From the NCBI RefSeq assembly GCF_000002875.2, contig NC_009417.2, positions 1,159,929 through 1,223,928 of the forward strand: a stretch of 64,000 nucleotides of DNA, given 5' to 3'. Shown in pieces: positions 40,054 to 50,787 of the stretch. The notes under the pieces were generated by a model that was not told where the DNA came from, searched no databases, and was given only the letters and a program-made list of their open reading frames with translations. A program made the translations under genes and the position numbers. Origin of the DNA: Leishmania infantum JPCM5. Lineage: Eukaryota; Euglenozoa; Kinetoplastea; Trypanosomatida; Trypanosomatidae. Within the stretch, counting starts at the first letter, position 1. Each line of letters opens with the position of its first letter.

Positions 40054-41943
40054 ACGCCACCCACATGCCTTTAGACGACGGAAAAAACAGCAGCCGGGCG
40101 TACGTCTGCATTCATGTCTACGCGTCCCCCGTATTTTGTCTGTGTTTGCGAGGCACGGAGGGAAGGGGCTTCCCGAGGCTCTCGCGCGCTCTGCATTCCC
40201 TATCCTCCTGCCCTTTTGTTGCGGGTTGCTCTTCTCCACGCGATATTCGTCCTCGCTGCTGTTTGGCGTTGGATACTCAGGTTTCCTCGCTCTTTCTTCT
40301 GCTGCTCGCGCTTAGCTGGAGCTGTGCCTGTGCCCGTGTAGTAGCTTGGCTTTGGTGTGCGCGCTGGGCTTCATGCAGAGAGGGACACACGCACGGGAGC
40401 AGGCGCTTGCGGCTCTGTTGTTGGCACGATTGTGACCATATCTGCAGAGAGACGGCATGTGGGGCCTGTCTATTTCTCCCCTTGCGCATGCCTGTGTGTA
40501 GGGGTGGTGCTGTGGTAGTGGTGAGCCGTGTGCCCTACTCATGCCTCCTCCTGTTGTCTCGACGCGGCGAAAGTGATGCTCTGCCTCTCCACTACCTGCT
40601 CTCACTCATTGCTCGGATTGGCCCGTCTCTGCTGCCACTGCCGATGGCGATGTCCCCGCCCCCTCTTGCTTTTCATGGACCCCTACTCTTTCACGTGGCG
40701 GTTGCTGTTGCCGCGTATTCCTCCTGGGATGGTGGGGGAGATCACAGGCACCGCGCTGCAGGCTTGTTGTGTAAGCGCAGGGAAAAAAAGGACGGGTGGC
40801 GATGGGCTGCCGTAATGATGTAAAGAGCTGGTGCCCAGTATGTGTCGAGCTTAGCGGCGCAGACTGTCGTGATTCCGTACTCTCGCCCGAGCGGCAGGTG
40901 CTTTATCGCCACGCTCTGATCCGAAACAATGAAAGAGGTGTATGTGATACTTCTCTTGTAGCCATCATATTTGACTGCATGCGTTCGGCCACCTGTAGGG
41001 GGTGGATGACGCTGCTGTGCACCACCTTGACCAGATCCCTCGTCGTCGTCACCCCCCCCCCCCATGTATAGGTGCCAAGCCGCTAGTTTTGTCTTTATAC
41101 ATGTATGCGCGCCGATTGGGAGGAGTGTCTTCCTTGATCGGGCTCTCTGCCTTTCTTTGTTTGAGCGTCTGCTGTCTGTGCCAATCGAGTGCCCGGTAGG
41201 CATGTGGGCTGCTGGCCGACGAGGCTGGGCCACAGTGAATGCGGACGTGACTGTCGTACGGCGATGAGGAGAGTGGGGACGGGCGCGGTGGCCACGGCGT
41301 CGGAGGAAGCCAGCTGTGCTATAAGGGGAGATGCAAAGGCCTCGTTCCCCCGGGAGATTGTGAGTGCTGCGTTTTCGCTTTCTCTTCACACGCATCTCCC
41401 TTCCTCCGTCCCCTGCCCCGAGCACACCCCTACGCTTCTTTTCGCTGTTTTCGTATTATCTGTCGTGTGTTCCATCCCATCGAGCATTGTGCAGGTGCGC
41501 GCGCGCTGTCGCTGTTCAGTCTGAGCATAGCTGCAGAGGGCCGGGGAGGGTAGGGGCCATCGTGCAGAGATGCCCCAGAGCACGGAACGGGCGGAGTGCT
41601 TGTTAAGCTGGAAAACCTCTTGGTACTGTCGCAGTAGCTGCGTGGCGCGCGGTGGTATCCTCTGGAAAGCGCCTCCCTGCGTGCGTGCAGGAGGAAAGAC
41701 CAGTCGCAGCCTCTTGCGCCCGCAAGCACGCAACCGCCGCTGTGCTGCTTTCAGAGACCCTGCCACGCCCTTGTCGCCCCCACGCCCTCCTCCTGGCCTT
41801 CCCCCTTCTGCTTCCTCGAGGCTCGCACCGTTCCTCCTGGCCACTGCCACCCCTCACCCGCTTCCCTTACTCGGTAAGACTACGCTAGCCAGGCAGCAAA
41901 AAAGTGCCATTTCTCTTTCCCACACCCTTCCCCGCGCACCGCC

Positions 41944-41970
41944 TTCTCTCCCTCTCCCTCCTCCTTCCAG
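41944..41970 (+). promoter_or_regulatory. Polypyrimidine tract and AG acceptor (copy 2)
   Basis: Same signal as 33961-33983: CT tract ending in CCAG, AG at 41969-41970. Confidence 0.55.
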
Positions 41971-42140
41971 CATCGGCATTCCTCGGCACTCACTTTCTGT
42001 GCACAGGCACCTGGGCCGCTCATCCGTCCGCTCGACTCGGCATTTCCGGCGACCCCTCGCCACGGCGCTCCACCAGCAGCTGTACGCACAGGCGCACATA
42101 CAGACACCCAACGGCCTGCATCTCTCTCCTTTCCTCCATA

Positions 42141-42848
42141 ATGCCCTCCGTCGCTGTCACAAGCACGGCCGCCGCCGCCGTGGGGCCGCTGCACTCTGTG
42201 AAGGCCGCCTCTCACAGCCGCGCTGCGGCACGCACCGAGGCGTGCATGATTCGGCCACAGAAAGGCTCTGCGTGCAACAAGACCTGCGCCATTGTTTTGG
42301 GTTGCTTGCTCGGCGCCTGTTTTCTGATCGCCCTTTTCGTGCTGCTGTGGTGTCGCCTCGCAGCGAGGCGACGGCGTGAGCAGCGGCGCAGCGTAGAGGA
42401 AGACGCGTACTGGAAGAAGCAGCCCTACACAGGCGAAGAGGAAGCAGGAGCGACTAAAGACATCTCGGAAGTGCCAACGTCGACGATGGCTGAAAGGGAT
42501 GCGCTGCCGAGTTTTCTCTCCACCAACCCGCTGTCGGCTGCCTCCTTGTGCAGCGGGGGCACAGTCGCTCGCGTGTTGTCCTCCCGCATTCAAATCGGTG
42601 AGGACGAGGTCATGCCACTCTCGCAGAGCCGACTGAACCCTCTGGCGCCGCAGGCCGAGGCGCCGCAGGCCGAGGCGCCGCAGGCCGAGGCACCGCAGCT
42701 GGGCGACGCGCCGCAGGAGGAAGAGGCCATGAAGCCGAAAAGGTCGACCCGCAGCTGGCGCGTGCGGGGAAGGGAGCGGAGCCGTGGCGTGAGTGTTGCC
42801 GCCTTCGAGGACGACAGCGTAAGCTCTATTGATGATGACCTTGTGTAA
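42141..42848 (+). CDS. Single-pass membrane protein with QAEAP repeats, copy 2 (intact)
   Basis: A 235-residue protein from ATG 42141; the upstream in-frame ATG 41904 lies before the splice acceptor and is not used if that acceptor is right. An Ala/Ser-rich N-terminus of 44 residues leads to CNKTCAIVLGCLLGACFLIA and a membrane helix (49-71), then RRRREQRR. The tail holds a QAEAP repeat (APQAEAPQAEAPQAEAPQ, 169-186), a basic Ser/Arg segment (199-216) and an acidic end (DDSVSSIDDDLV). The juxtamembrane C-x2-TC-x-I pattern is shared with the protein at 50134. The long tail is probably cytosolic. No named family is recognised. Confidence 0.75.
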   Translation: MPSVAVTSTAAAAVGPLHSVKAASHSRAAARTEACMIRPQKGSACNKTCAIVLGCLLGACFLIALFVLLWCRLAARRRREQRRSVEEDAYWKKQPYTGEEEAGATKDISEVPTSTMAERDALPSFLSTNPLSAASLCSGGTVARVLSSRIQIGEDEVMPLSQSRLNPLAPQAEAPQAEAPQAEAPQLGDAPQEEEAMKPKRSTRSWRVRGRERSRGVSVAAFEDDSVSSIDDDLV

Positions 42849-43186
42849 TTGGCAGCTGCTGGTGGAGCACTGAGCTGCAGCTTGCTGCTGTTTCCGCGGG
42901 TCTCTGTGTTAGGGTGTCGTGCGAGCACCGCTCTCTGCTGTGGGGGTTGTCGATGTCGCTCTCTCCCCTACTGTACGGGCTCCCGTGCCCACTTCAACCT
43001 CACGGCCACGCCGTCGCCGCTGCTGTTGTACGCTTCTGCTGGATTTGGATGATACCAAGTAGGATGGCGATGTGCTGCACGGCATGCGGCAGTGATGAGC
43101 ATCGCATGTGGCTGGGAAAGGCAATCGAGGACCCCGTGGCAAAGCCTGTTTCCCGCGGGCTGCCGCTTTTTTCTCTCTTCTCGGTT

Positions 43187-45599
43187 CTGCTCACTCAGGC
43201 GTGGTGAGTGAGGCGCCTGGCAGAAAGGCGCTAGCCCACATGTACAGAGGCACACGGAAGTTGAGCACGCGCCGACATGCCGCGACAGCGCGGGCAACTA
43301 AAGCGCGCCAATTCATTCCTCTTCTCTGGTGTAGAACTATGTGTTTGCAGGCCCGCGCGCATCCGCCCGCCCACCCCTTATATCTTTGCGGAGGGTACCC
43401 GTCTTATCTCTTCGAGGGCCTGGGTTCCTTTTTTTTGGCTCACAAGGTCCCCTTTCCGCCCCTCTCTTCGTCTGCCTCCGTGAACGGCGCTTGTTTTGGC
43501 TTTGCGCTCTGCTCCTCCTAGTGCAGCAGAGGTCGATGAGCTGTAGCTGTGTGCATGTATTTGCGGGCTTGCTTGCGGTCGCGTGACACGCTGCAGCAGC
43601 CAGCGCTGTACCTTTCCTTCTCATTCGCGTCTGCTGCCCACCCACCCTCTACGCCGCTCCTTGGCGAATGGCACATGCGCCACTACACACGCAGGCTACA
43701 TGCGCAAGCACGACATGAGTGCACAGCTCGGGAGGCACATGTGCGCGCGACGGTTCTGAGTATGTTCTTCTCCCTCGCTCCTCCTCGTGCCCTTCCCCTC
43801 TGACTTCCTGTGTTCTGTGCGGCTCGGCCGCTCTCTTTGTTTTCCGCTGTGCCTATCTCTGCTGCCTTTTCTTCTGGTCGAGCTCCTGAAGAGAGAAAAG
43901 CGGTGTTGTAATCTCTACTTCGCTTTTCCTTTCTCTTCGCAGACTTGTCTGTAGCAGGCCCGTTAGTGTATATACTTCTGTATTGCCCTTTGTTGATGTC
44001 CGCATGATAGTGCGCGGCTTTATTATTCCTTTCATGGGGTTCTCTCCCTCGTGCTAAGTGTTTCTCCCTAATGTTCTTCTAGACTGGATGTCGATTTCTT
44101 TTTTTCGCGCTTCGCCCTTGGTTTCGCACGGAGGGACGGAAGGAGTTTCTGTGAGTAGGTCGTGGTACCTGTTAGTGCGTGTGTGCCTGTGTTAGTGTGC
44201 GGGTGCTGGCCGCCATTTGGCAGCGTCCCCCCTCGCCCCCAGTCAGCATTCTCTGTTACACTATCTTTCCCTCTACGCCCTCCTTACGCACCGCTGCGCA
44301 CCTTCAACTCCCCGTCACTTTTTTTTCTCATCTCCGGCGGCGGGGGCGGCGCGGGGGAGCCTTTTCGTTTTGCCTTCTCTTGTGCATCAGCGCTTGCTTT
44401 TCTCTGTGGGAACGTCTCTGTTTCAGTGCATATTAGTATCACCGCTATCAGAGCCCGGCAAGCTTATCTTTCTTTTTGTACACCATCTGTTCTCTTGACT
44501 CAGCGGGCTCCGCCAGCCTTAAAAACGCCGGCAAGCAAACAGGGCATGCATGCGAGCGAGGCCGCTTCTATTTATATGCGTGCGTGCACGTTGATGTGCT
44601 TCTGTATGTATTTACATGTCTATGCGTGCGCATATGCCCCTGCGCACGTGTATGTGAATCCGTGTATATGTGAACATGCATATGTCCATGTGTGTATGTA
44701 TGCGTATACATGTGTATATGCGCACAGTGGCAGTTGTGTGTGTGTGTGTGTGTGTCCGTGTTGCCTGGTCTCTCAGCCTCCTCCGTCTGTGTGTCTCGCT
44801 CTGCGCATATGCTCACCCGCACCACACGCGCTTCGCTCCCCCTCTGCCTTTTTGTGTCTGTGTTTTTTCATAAGCCTCCCTCTTTTCGCTTCTCTCTTTG
44901 AGCTAACCTCTGGAAGCCCTTCGTGGCACAAGCCCCCTCCGTTCTCTCCCTCAGTGGGTTTCACGTACGCCGTGCTGCAAGGATGCAAGGGAGGGGAGGG
45001 ACTTGATGGCACCGCTCATGTACACCACCGGCGCACACGCTTCTTCGGAGTGGCTTTGCGTGGAGGTACGTGGCTGCATGTCCCTGTGTCTGTGTCGATG
45101 TGGCCGTCGGCGCGCGACCCATTGCGAACTGTCTGCACGGGAAGCAAACGAAAACGAAGAAGGCACGACGGAGGGAATGGGGGGGGGGCGGTGCAATGGC
45201 GCTCTGCGCGATCCAATACGATACTCGGAAGATTGAAGGAATGTCTTCTTGGGTGCGCGCGACGTATTTTCCAGCGTCTCTGTGTCCTTCATCTTTCTCC
45301 GCGCCGGCATGCGAAAGCGCGCTGAAGAGGAAAACGAAGCGGTAAGAAGCACTCCATTAGTTTGTCAGGCTTTGTCTCACGTGTCGTGCGGTGTCGCGCC
45401 ACGGCATCGCCCGCCTCGCTGCCTCGCCACTCCCCAAGGCGTCCGGCTACCTCCCGGTCGCCGTTGGTCCCACACCTTTCTGCTTCCGTGCTTCCCTCTA
45501 TCACTGTGCCCCGTCGCGCGCGCTGTTTTCCTCCACCCCCGCCCCACTTCTTGCAAGTGCAGCCCGCTCTCCCTGTCGCGCAAGACTCTTGGGCGAGTC
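43187..45599. other. Start of the copy-2-only insert; no gene seen
   Basis: Low-complexity DNA: TG/TA microsatellites (44570-44756), a T-run (44098-44106), a G-run (45180-45190) and pyrimidine-rich stretches. A 387-codon frame (44162-45325) translates repeats only. Confidence 0.4.
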
Positions 45600-46690
45600 A
45601 CACCAGGCGGATAATGCCATCAGTCGCCGCCCTTTGCTCTCCCTCCTGTCCTGCACTGGCGTATTTCTTTACCAGCTCATCTCACCGCACGCGTAAGGCT
45701 CGCACTCACCGTCGCATGTGTATCTTCTGGCACAACCTCGTGGTTCGGCACCTATCGAGCGCATGAGCTTGCTTACCTGATTGACGTTTCGATGGACTTT
45801 GACGAGATCATCGCGGACGCCGCAGCATGGCAGGAATGGGGCAGCAACGGCAGCAATGCTTAGGCCGGCGTTGCGCGGTGCCGTCCAGGCACCTCCATCC
45901 TTACAGTCCGTCGGACAGCGCTGCCCATCATGCACGCGTCGGGAGCTCCGACGATTCATGCAGCTGAGGCGACACCTGCGGCAGAAGCGGTGCCGTTGTA
46001 GTTGGCGGCGTGTCTGGTAGTGTCTGCAGTTCTTAGCCGCTGGCTGTCTGTGTTTGTGCAGCTGTAGAGTCCCAGGGAAGACAGCGAGCGGCACAGAGCA
46101 GTACCTCTGACACCCCCAGCTCGTCTCCTGCGAGCGCTTCCGTGTCACAGGCGGCGACAAGGCCTGGGAACGGAGAAAACGGGGCAGTCATGCGGAGCAT
46201 TCGCACCGCTGTGCCTCTGCATCAAGCGACGTCGATCGATGCTGTTGCGCCTCTCGACTGCGTCTCCGACCCGCTGGCTCCCGGGTGAGCACCCGTTGCT
46301 CCAGGCACGCAGACGCTGCCCGGATACCCTTGGCCCAGCGCTCCCTCGGGGAATGTAGGCTGCGGCGAAGGGGCGGCGTATTACGCGCGGGCGCCAGCGA
46401 CGGACGGCGGGGAGGGGGTGCCGCACTGGTGCGCAGGCTGCAGCCTCTCGGGCCCTGGAATAAAACAGTAAGTAGCATTGCACCTTCTTTGCCTCCCCTT
46501 CCTATGCAACTGCCTCTACTGCCGAGGGCCCTTCTGCACAAGTGCGCCATCACCTGCATTCGCCAAGACCGCTGTGCGCCCCACTTCAGCACGGGCTTTG
46601 TAAGAGCGCGTGGTTGGAGAATCCGCGAGGGCTGCAAGCTTCGGGCACTGAACTCAGCAGGTGGCCACTCGGTCACGTGCTCTGCGTGAA
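45600..46690 (+). pseudogene. Decayed gene, Ala/Ser-rich protein
   Basis: Protein-like sequence appears in successive frames: one frame gives HELAYLIDVSMDFDEIIADA before a TAG near 45858, continues after it, stops again near 45998, and resumes in another frame around 46067-46288 with Ser/Thr/Ala-rich sequence (AAQSSTSDTPSSSPASASVS) to TGA. The pattern fits a gene broken by at least one frameshift and several stops. No family recognised; boundaries are approximate. Confidence 0.35.
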
Positions 46691-47360
46691 TCATCTTTTC
46701 TTCAGCACTTTGCGCTCAATTTTGTGCAACTTGCTTTTCACTGCTGCCGTCCTCAGCACGCTTCCCTCTCCCTCCTCCTCTGTATCTAAGGGTTGTCGCT
46801 TGAGGGAGGGGGCGTGCCTGCAAGTGTGTCTCTCCTTTCCGATCATCCTTTCTGGCTTCTTTCAGGCGCCTTTTCCCGTATGATTGCTCGGTGGCGTTTG
46901 CATGTTTGCCGCCTCCCCCCTCCTCTCCTCATCCCCTTCGCTTCACCCCTCTCCTTCCCTGCTGTGCACGGCTATGTGATTGTCTCCGGCTGCGCGCACC
47001 TTACCCACGCAACAGAAATCAGATGGTGTAAGGCCATAAAAAACTATCCCCCCCCCTTCTAGGCGCACAGCATGTCGCTATGTAGGTGCCTCCATATGCT
47101 CTCGTTGTCAGCCCCCGCCTTCTTTTTCTTGTGTGCGTTCTACGTCTTCTCGCCTCTCCCGCCAACTGCATTTGCTCTGCTCTCGACTTGTTTGTTTGCA
47201 GAGGCGCGGCTGCTTGGCTGTGTCGCACCCCCCGCTCTCCCCATCTCGCCTTCGCTTTTCTTGACGTTTGTGCGCGTGTGTGAAACAGTTGTGAGGGACG
47301 ACGAACGAAAAGAGGGCCGCAACCATTTTTACAAACAAGGCCGCCCCCGGCCCACGAGCC

Positions 47361-48314
47361 GTGCATGAAAACCGTGTGTGTAACATGTGGCAAGGGTTCC
47401 CAGCACCGCTCAACGCACTGAATCCCTTTGCTGTTGACTCTCGCCTGCGCTGTGCCACCTTCTTCTTCTCATCGCTCATCCTTTGCACTCTGCAGGGGAA
47501 TGAATCGCCGCACATATTTTTGACTCTCCCACACGACGCCACGCACGCGCACACAAGCTTACCTCGGCCTCGGCCCTTTCCCCTCTCACCTGAACGCTCC
47601 TTTCATGGGCTGAGCCGCTCTGCGGTTTCCGGTAGTCCGGCGGTGTGCTTGAACCGTGACATCAAGACGCTGCACCATTTCCGCGTGCGCTCCTCTGGTG
47701 GCTTGAGCACGGGGCGAGCAAAGAGCAAAGCAGGGCGTGGCACAGCGCGCCGCATTACCGTTGCCTGTGCTGTGGCCTGATGCCGCCTACTCATCTGCCT
47801 CCCTGTGGCGCTCGGCGGACACACTACTGAAAAGAAGCGCGAGACGCTGGAGGTGAAGCCAAGGCGTGCGTCGTCGAGCAGGGAAAAGCCGAGCGACGTC
47901 CGTGGCGAGAGAGAGAGAGTTGGCAGGGCAGCTGTGGCGGTCAAGGGCAAGACGATCTCGTTAAAGGCTCTCCCAACGCTCCCTCCCCTCTCCTGTGTCA
48001 GCTTCCGATGTGTTCGCGACAGCCCCGGTTGCCAAGCCGGCCGCGCCGAAGGTGGGCATGCCCATCGGCGGCAATGGGCATTCCCGATAGCTGGACTAGC
48101 TCGGGAGAAATCTCCTCGCACCCCACCTCCCGCACCCCGGCGCCGGAGGATCCCGTCTTCGTCTTCCCTCCCACGGGCAGTGAGAGACCTGCGGCGCTCA
48201 GCGAGCTCCGTAAGAGGAGCTAAGAAAGCGCCCTGGATTGCTGTTGGCGCGGAGCTCGCCTACCTGCGTGCATCTGGGGAAGAAGTGCCCTTTGCCGCTT
48301 GTGAACCCCCTTGA
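47361..48314 (+). pseudogene. Decayed basic Ser/Lys-rich gene
   Basis: One frame is protein-like on both sides of a TGA at 47778-47780 (before: RVRSSGGLSTGRAKSKAGRG; after: GRAAVAVKGKTISLKALP). Signal then moves to another frame (FATAPVAKPAAPKVGMPIGG, about 48008-48070) and perhaps a third. The likely parent was a basic low-complexity protein. Exact limits and function cannot be set. Confidence 0.35.
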
Positions 48315-48635
48315 TGGCGCGCAGTGTATTTTGCGTTGTTTGTCTCTTTCCGCGATGGAAGCCTCACTTCACTGGGCCTAATCGGGAGTGTTGGCGCTCT
48401 TGTGACAGCGGGAATGCCGGCAGAGGAGAATCCCGGTGCACACTTGTGAGGCGGAGCTAGCACGCCTGCAGTATTGCTTGCGTTGGGCAGAGCACTCGTG
48501 AACGGGGCTGTATAGCTCGTGCTCGACGCCATTGTTTTCTGTTCCGCACGCGCCGTGCTCTCTTCCGCTTTCGTATTTGTCACTTCTGAGTCGTGTCTTT
48601 TCCCACACACTGTTATGTGTATGCTGTGCCCGTGT

Positions 48636-48657
48636 GTGTGTGTGTGTGTGTGTGTGT
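48636..48657 (+). repeat. TG microsatellite
   Basis: About eleven TG dinucleotides. One of many TG tracts in the spacers; listed as the longest pure example together with 44735-44753. Confidence 0.8.
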
Positions 48658-49613
48658 CTTGCCTTTGCGGCGCTTTACCGTGCTCGCAGCTTGTGTTTTG
48701 CCTTGCCATCGCGGATGTGTCCGCTGCACACGTGTGCGGGTGCGTCTGTGCTGATAAGTTGCGCATCGCTCCAGCCGTGCTGATTTTCATCATCGTGCTC
48801 CCCGTCGACTCTTCCGAGTTCTTCTGACTGCGTCATACGTCACCCCACTTCCACTCCCGCTGCACTGCCCCCACCTTCGGCGGCTCGGCAACCCCCCGTG
48901 TGTCTATGCTCGCCATTGCGAGTGAGAGCTTCGTCCCTCGTCGCCGCCTGATCACTGCTGCTCCGCTTTCTCCCCAAATGCGCCCGTTTCCCTTGTCTCC
49001 CTCCTTCTGTGTACGTATGCGTGCGCGTTGAATAGCTGAGCCAACCATGTGCGCAACGGAAGCTATTTCTCGCTGCTCTCTTCTTGTGGTCTCTTTTCAA
49101 GGCCGCTCTCTCTTCCCCTTGTCATCTACTGCCCTCAGCATTGTTCTTGCGGCTGCTCTTTCCGTATGTCGGCCTGTCTGCTCATCCTCGTCTCTGTCTT
49201 TCTCAAGTTTTGCTCGCCTTCTTACCTCCCACGGGCAGCCCCTTCTCTTATGGGAATGTGTGCTCTACCTCTGCCTGTGTGCCTTGGTGCTCCGCGGCAC
49301 CTGCAGATGCGCGCTTGCCGCTGCCCGGAGTCACTCCCTTTTTCTTTGTGTTTTGCTGTGTATCGGTGCTCATTCCAGCCTTAGCTGTGGTTGGCGTGCC
49401 TGAGTGGAGGTGTGCGTCCCCCCACCCCCCTCGGGGCCCGTGTGGCAGCATAGAAGGGGGATGGCATGGCGGGCGCATTTTTCACCTCCTCATCGTGTCT
49501 CCCTCTTACCTCTATTTCTTCTCCGGTTCGCTCGTCTCCTTCATTACGCTTTTCGCTTCCGTGTGTGTGCGAGGCTTCCTGTCTTCCGCCGTCCCGAGCC
49601 TTTTTTCAGTGTT

Positions 49614-49811
49614 TGTGCGTATCGGCGTGGCGACGCGCGCGCCAATGCACGCCGTGGAAGAGAGGAGAAAACACCGGAGCTCCTGGAGCGAGAGCGGCAA
49701 GGACTCTCCGCCATGCTTGCACGCCTTGAATACTACCGAAGCGTGGCTTGGTGGGAAAAGCCACAACGCGGCATCGAGGACCTTCACGGAGAGAAGAGTC
49801 GCTTCAGCTCT
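49614..49811 (+). pseudogene. Gene fragment with helical, charged sequence
   Basis: A 60-codon stretch reads CAYRRGDARANARRGREEKT, then ELLERERQGLSAMLARLEYY and WWEKPQRGIEDLHGEKSRFS, typical of a coiled-coil or helical protein. It sits in a frame that is low-complexity on both sides. Probably a relic; parent unknown. Confidence 0.3.
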
Positions 49812-50133
49812 TTCCTCTCCCCCTCCCTTTCCCTGCCCGCCGCTCTCAGGGTCAGCCATCGAAGTCAACAAGGCGCCCTCGGCATCTTCTGCCTACCCCT
49901 TCCAACTGCACCAGCAAGGGTAGCTCTTTCTCTCCTGTTTTTTTTTTGGTCACACGCGACGCGCAGGCACACATTGTGCAGCTGGCCGCCTGTCTCTCAT
50001 AGAGCGCCGCGTACACGCAAACGTGCGTTCATAACTTCCGACACCCACCGCCTCCGGCGCTCGTGCCCCCAGTTTCCGAACTTGGCGAGGCCGTGCGCAC
50101 ACCTCTCTCTCTCTGCCGGGTGACCCCGTTGCG

Positions 50134-50787
50134 ATGAGCACTTTTGAATCCGTCCTTTTCACCAATGGGCTCATGGTTAATCACAGGCACTACTACACTT
50201 ACGACGCTTCCGCGAAGCGCCTGCCGTGCACCTACGTTTTTCCCACCGGATACTGTTATCGCCGCACGCCCAGTGCCTCATTCTGTGGCATCACCTGCAA
50301 GATCATTATTGGCAGCGTCTTGGGCGGCCTCGCGCTTCTGTGCCTGGCTGTCCTCGTTGTGTACCACTTCCGCCGCCGCAAGACTACGCAGCAGCCAAGC
50401 ACTGAGGTGGCTCACATTTCGAGCACTAACCAGCCGGGCCCTGCACAGACTGTACCTCCTCCACAGCAGCCGATGTTTGGCGGCAGAGACTACGCGGGCG
50501 CGGCTGGCTACGACCGCGCCTCGCTGCCGATGCCGCCTGCTTTCCCTGGCAATGGTGTAGCGCCCCTCGGTCACGTGTCCAACACGTACGTCCCTGCTCC
50601 GACAGGCTATGGCTATCAGCCATACCCACCGCAGCTTGGCTACCCATTGGCGACCACGCAGGCCACGGATGGTGTTTACGTGGGAGGGGCCACGTACTAT
50701 GCACGCGCGCGGGCGGCAGAAGACACCGCGGCTGCTTTCTCCGCGTCGAGCAGCGGCTACCCCCACCCGGAGAAGGAGGCGTCGTGA
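50134..50787 (+). CDS. Single-pass membrane protein with Pro/Gly/Tyr-rich tail
   Basis: A 217-residue protein. The N-terminal 55 residues are Tyr- and Cys-containing (Cys32, 41, 51, 55) without a cleavable signal. The pattern CGITCKIIIGSVLGGLALLC enters the membrane helix (57-78), followed by HFRRRK. The 135-residue tail is rich in Pro, Gly, Tyr and Gln (PPPQQPMFGGRDYAG, GYGYQPYPPQLGYPL). The C-x2-TC-x-I-x2-G juxtamembrane motif matches the protein at 42141, and the tail style matches 37284/55243. It is the only intact gene in the copy-2-only 10 kb insert. Function unknown; a membrane adaptor or surface protein is an inference. Confidence 0.8.
   Translation: MSTFESVLFTNGLMVNHRHYYTYDASAKRLPCTYVFPTGYCYRRTPSASFCGITCKIIIGSVLGGLALLCLAVLVVYHFRRRKTTQQPSTEVAHISSTNQPGPAQTVPPPQQPMFGGRDYAGAAGYDRASLPMPPAFPGNGVAPLGHVSNTYVPAPTGYGYQPYPPQLGYPLATTQATDGVYVGGATYYARARAAEDTAAAFSASSSGYPHPEKEAS

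Noticed and set aside
44162..45325. 387-codon frame
   Set aside because: Mostly translation of TG/TA microsatellites and pyrimidine tracts.
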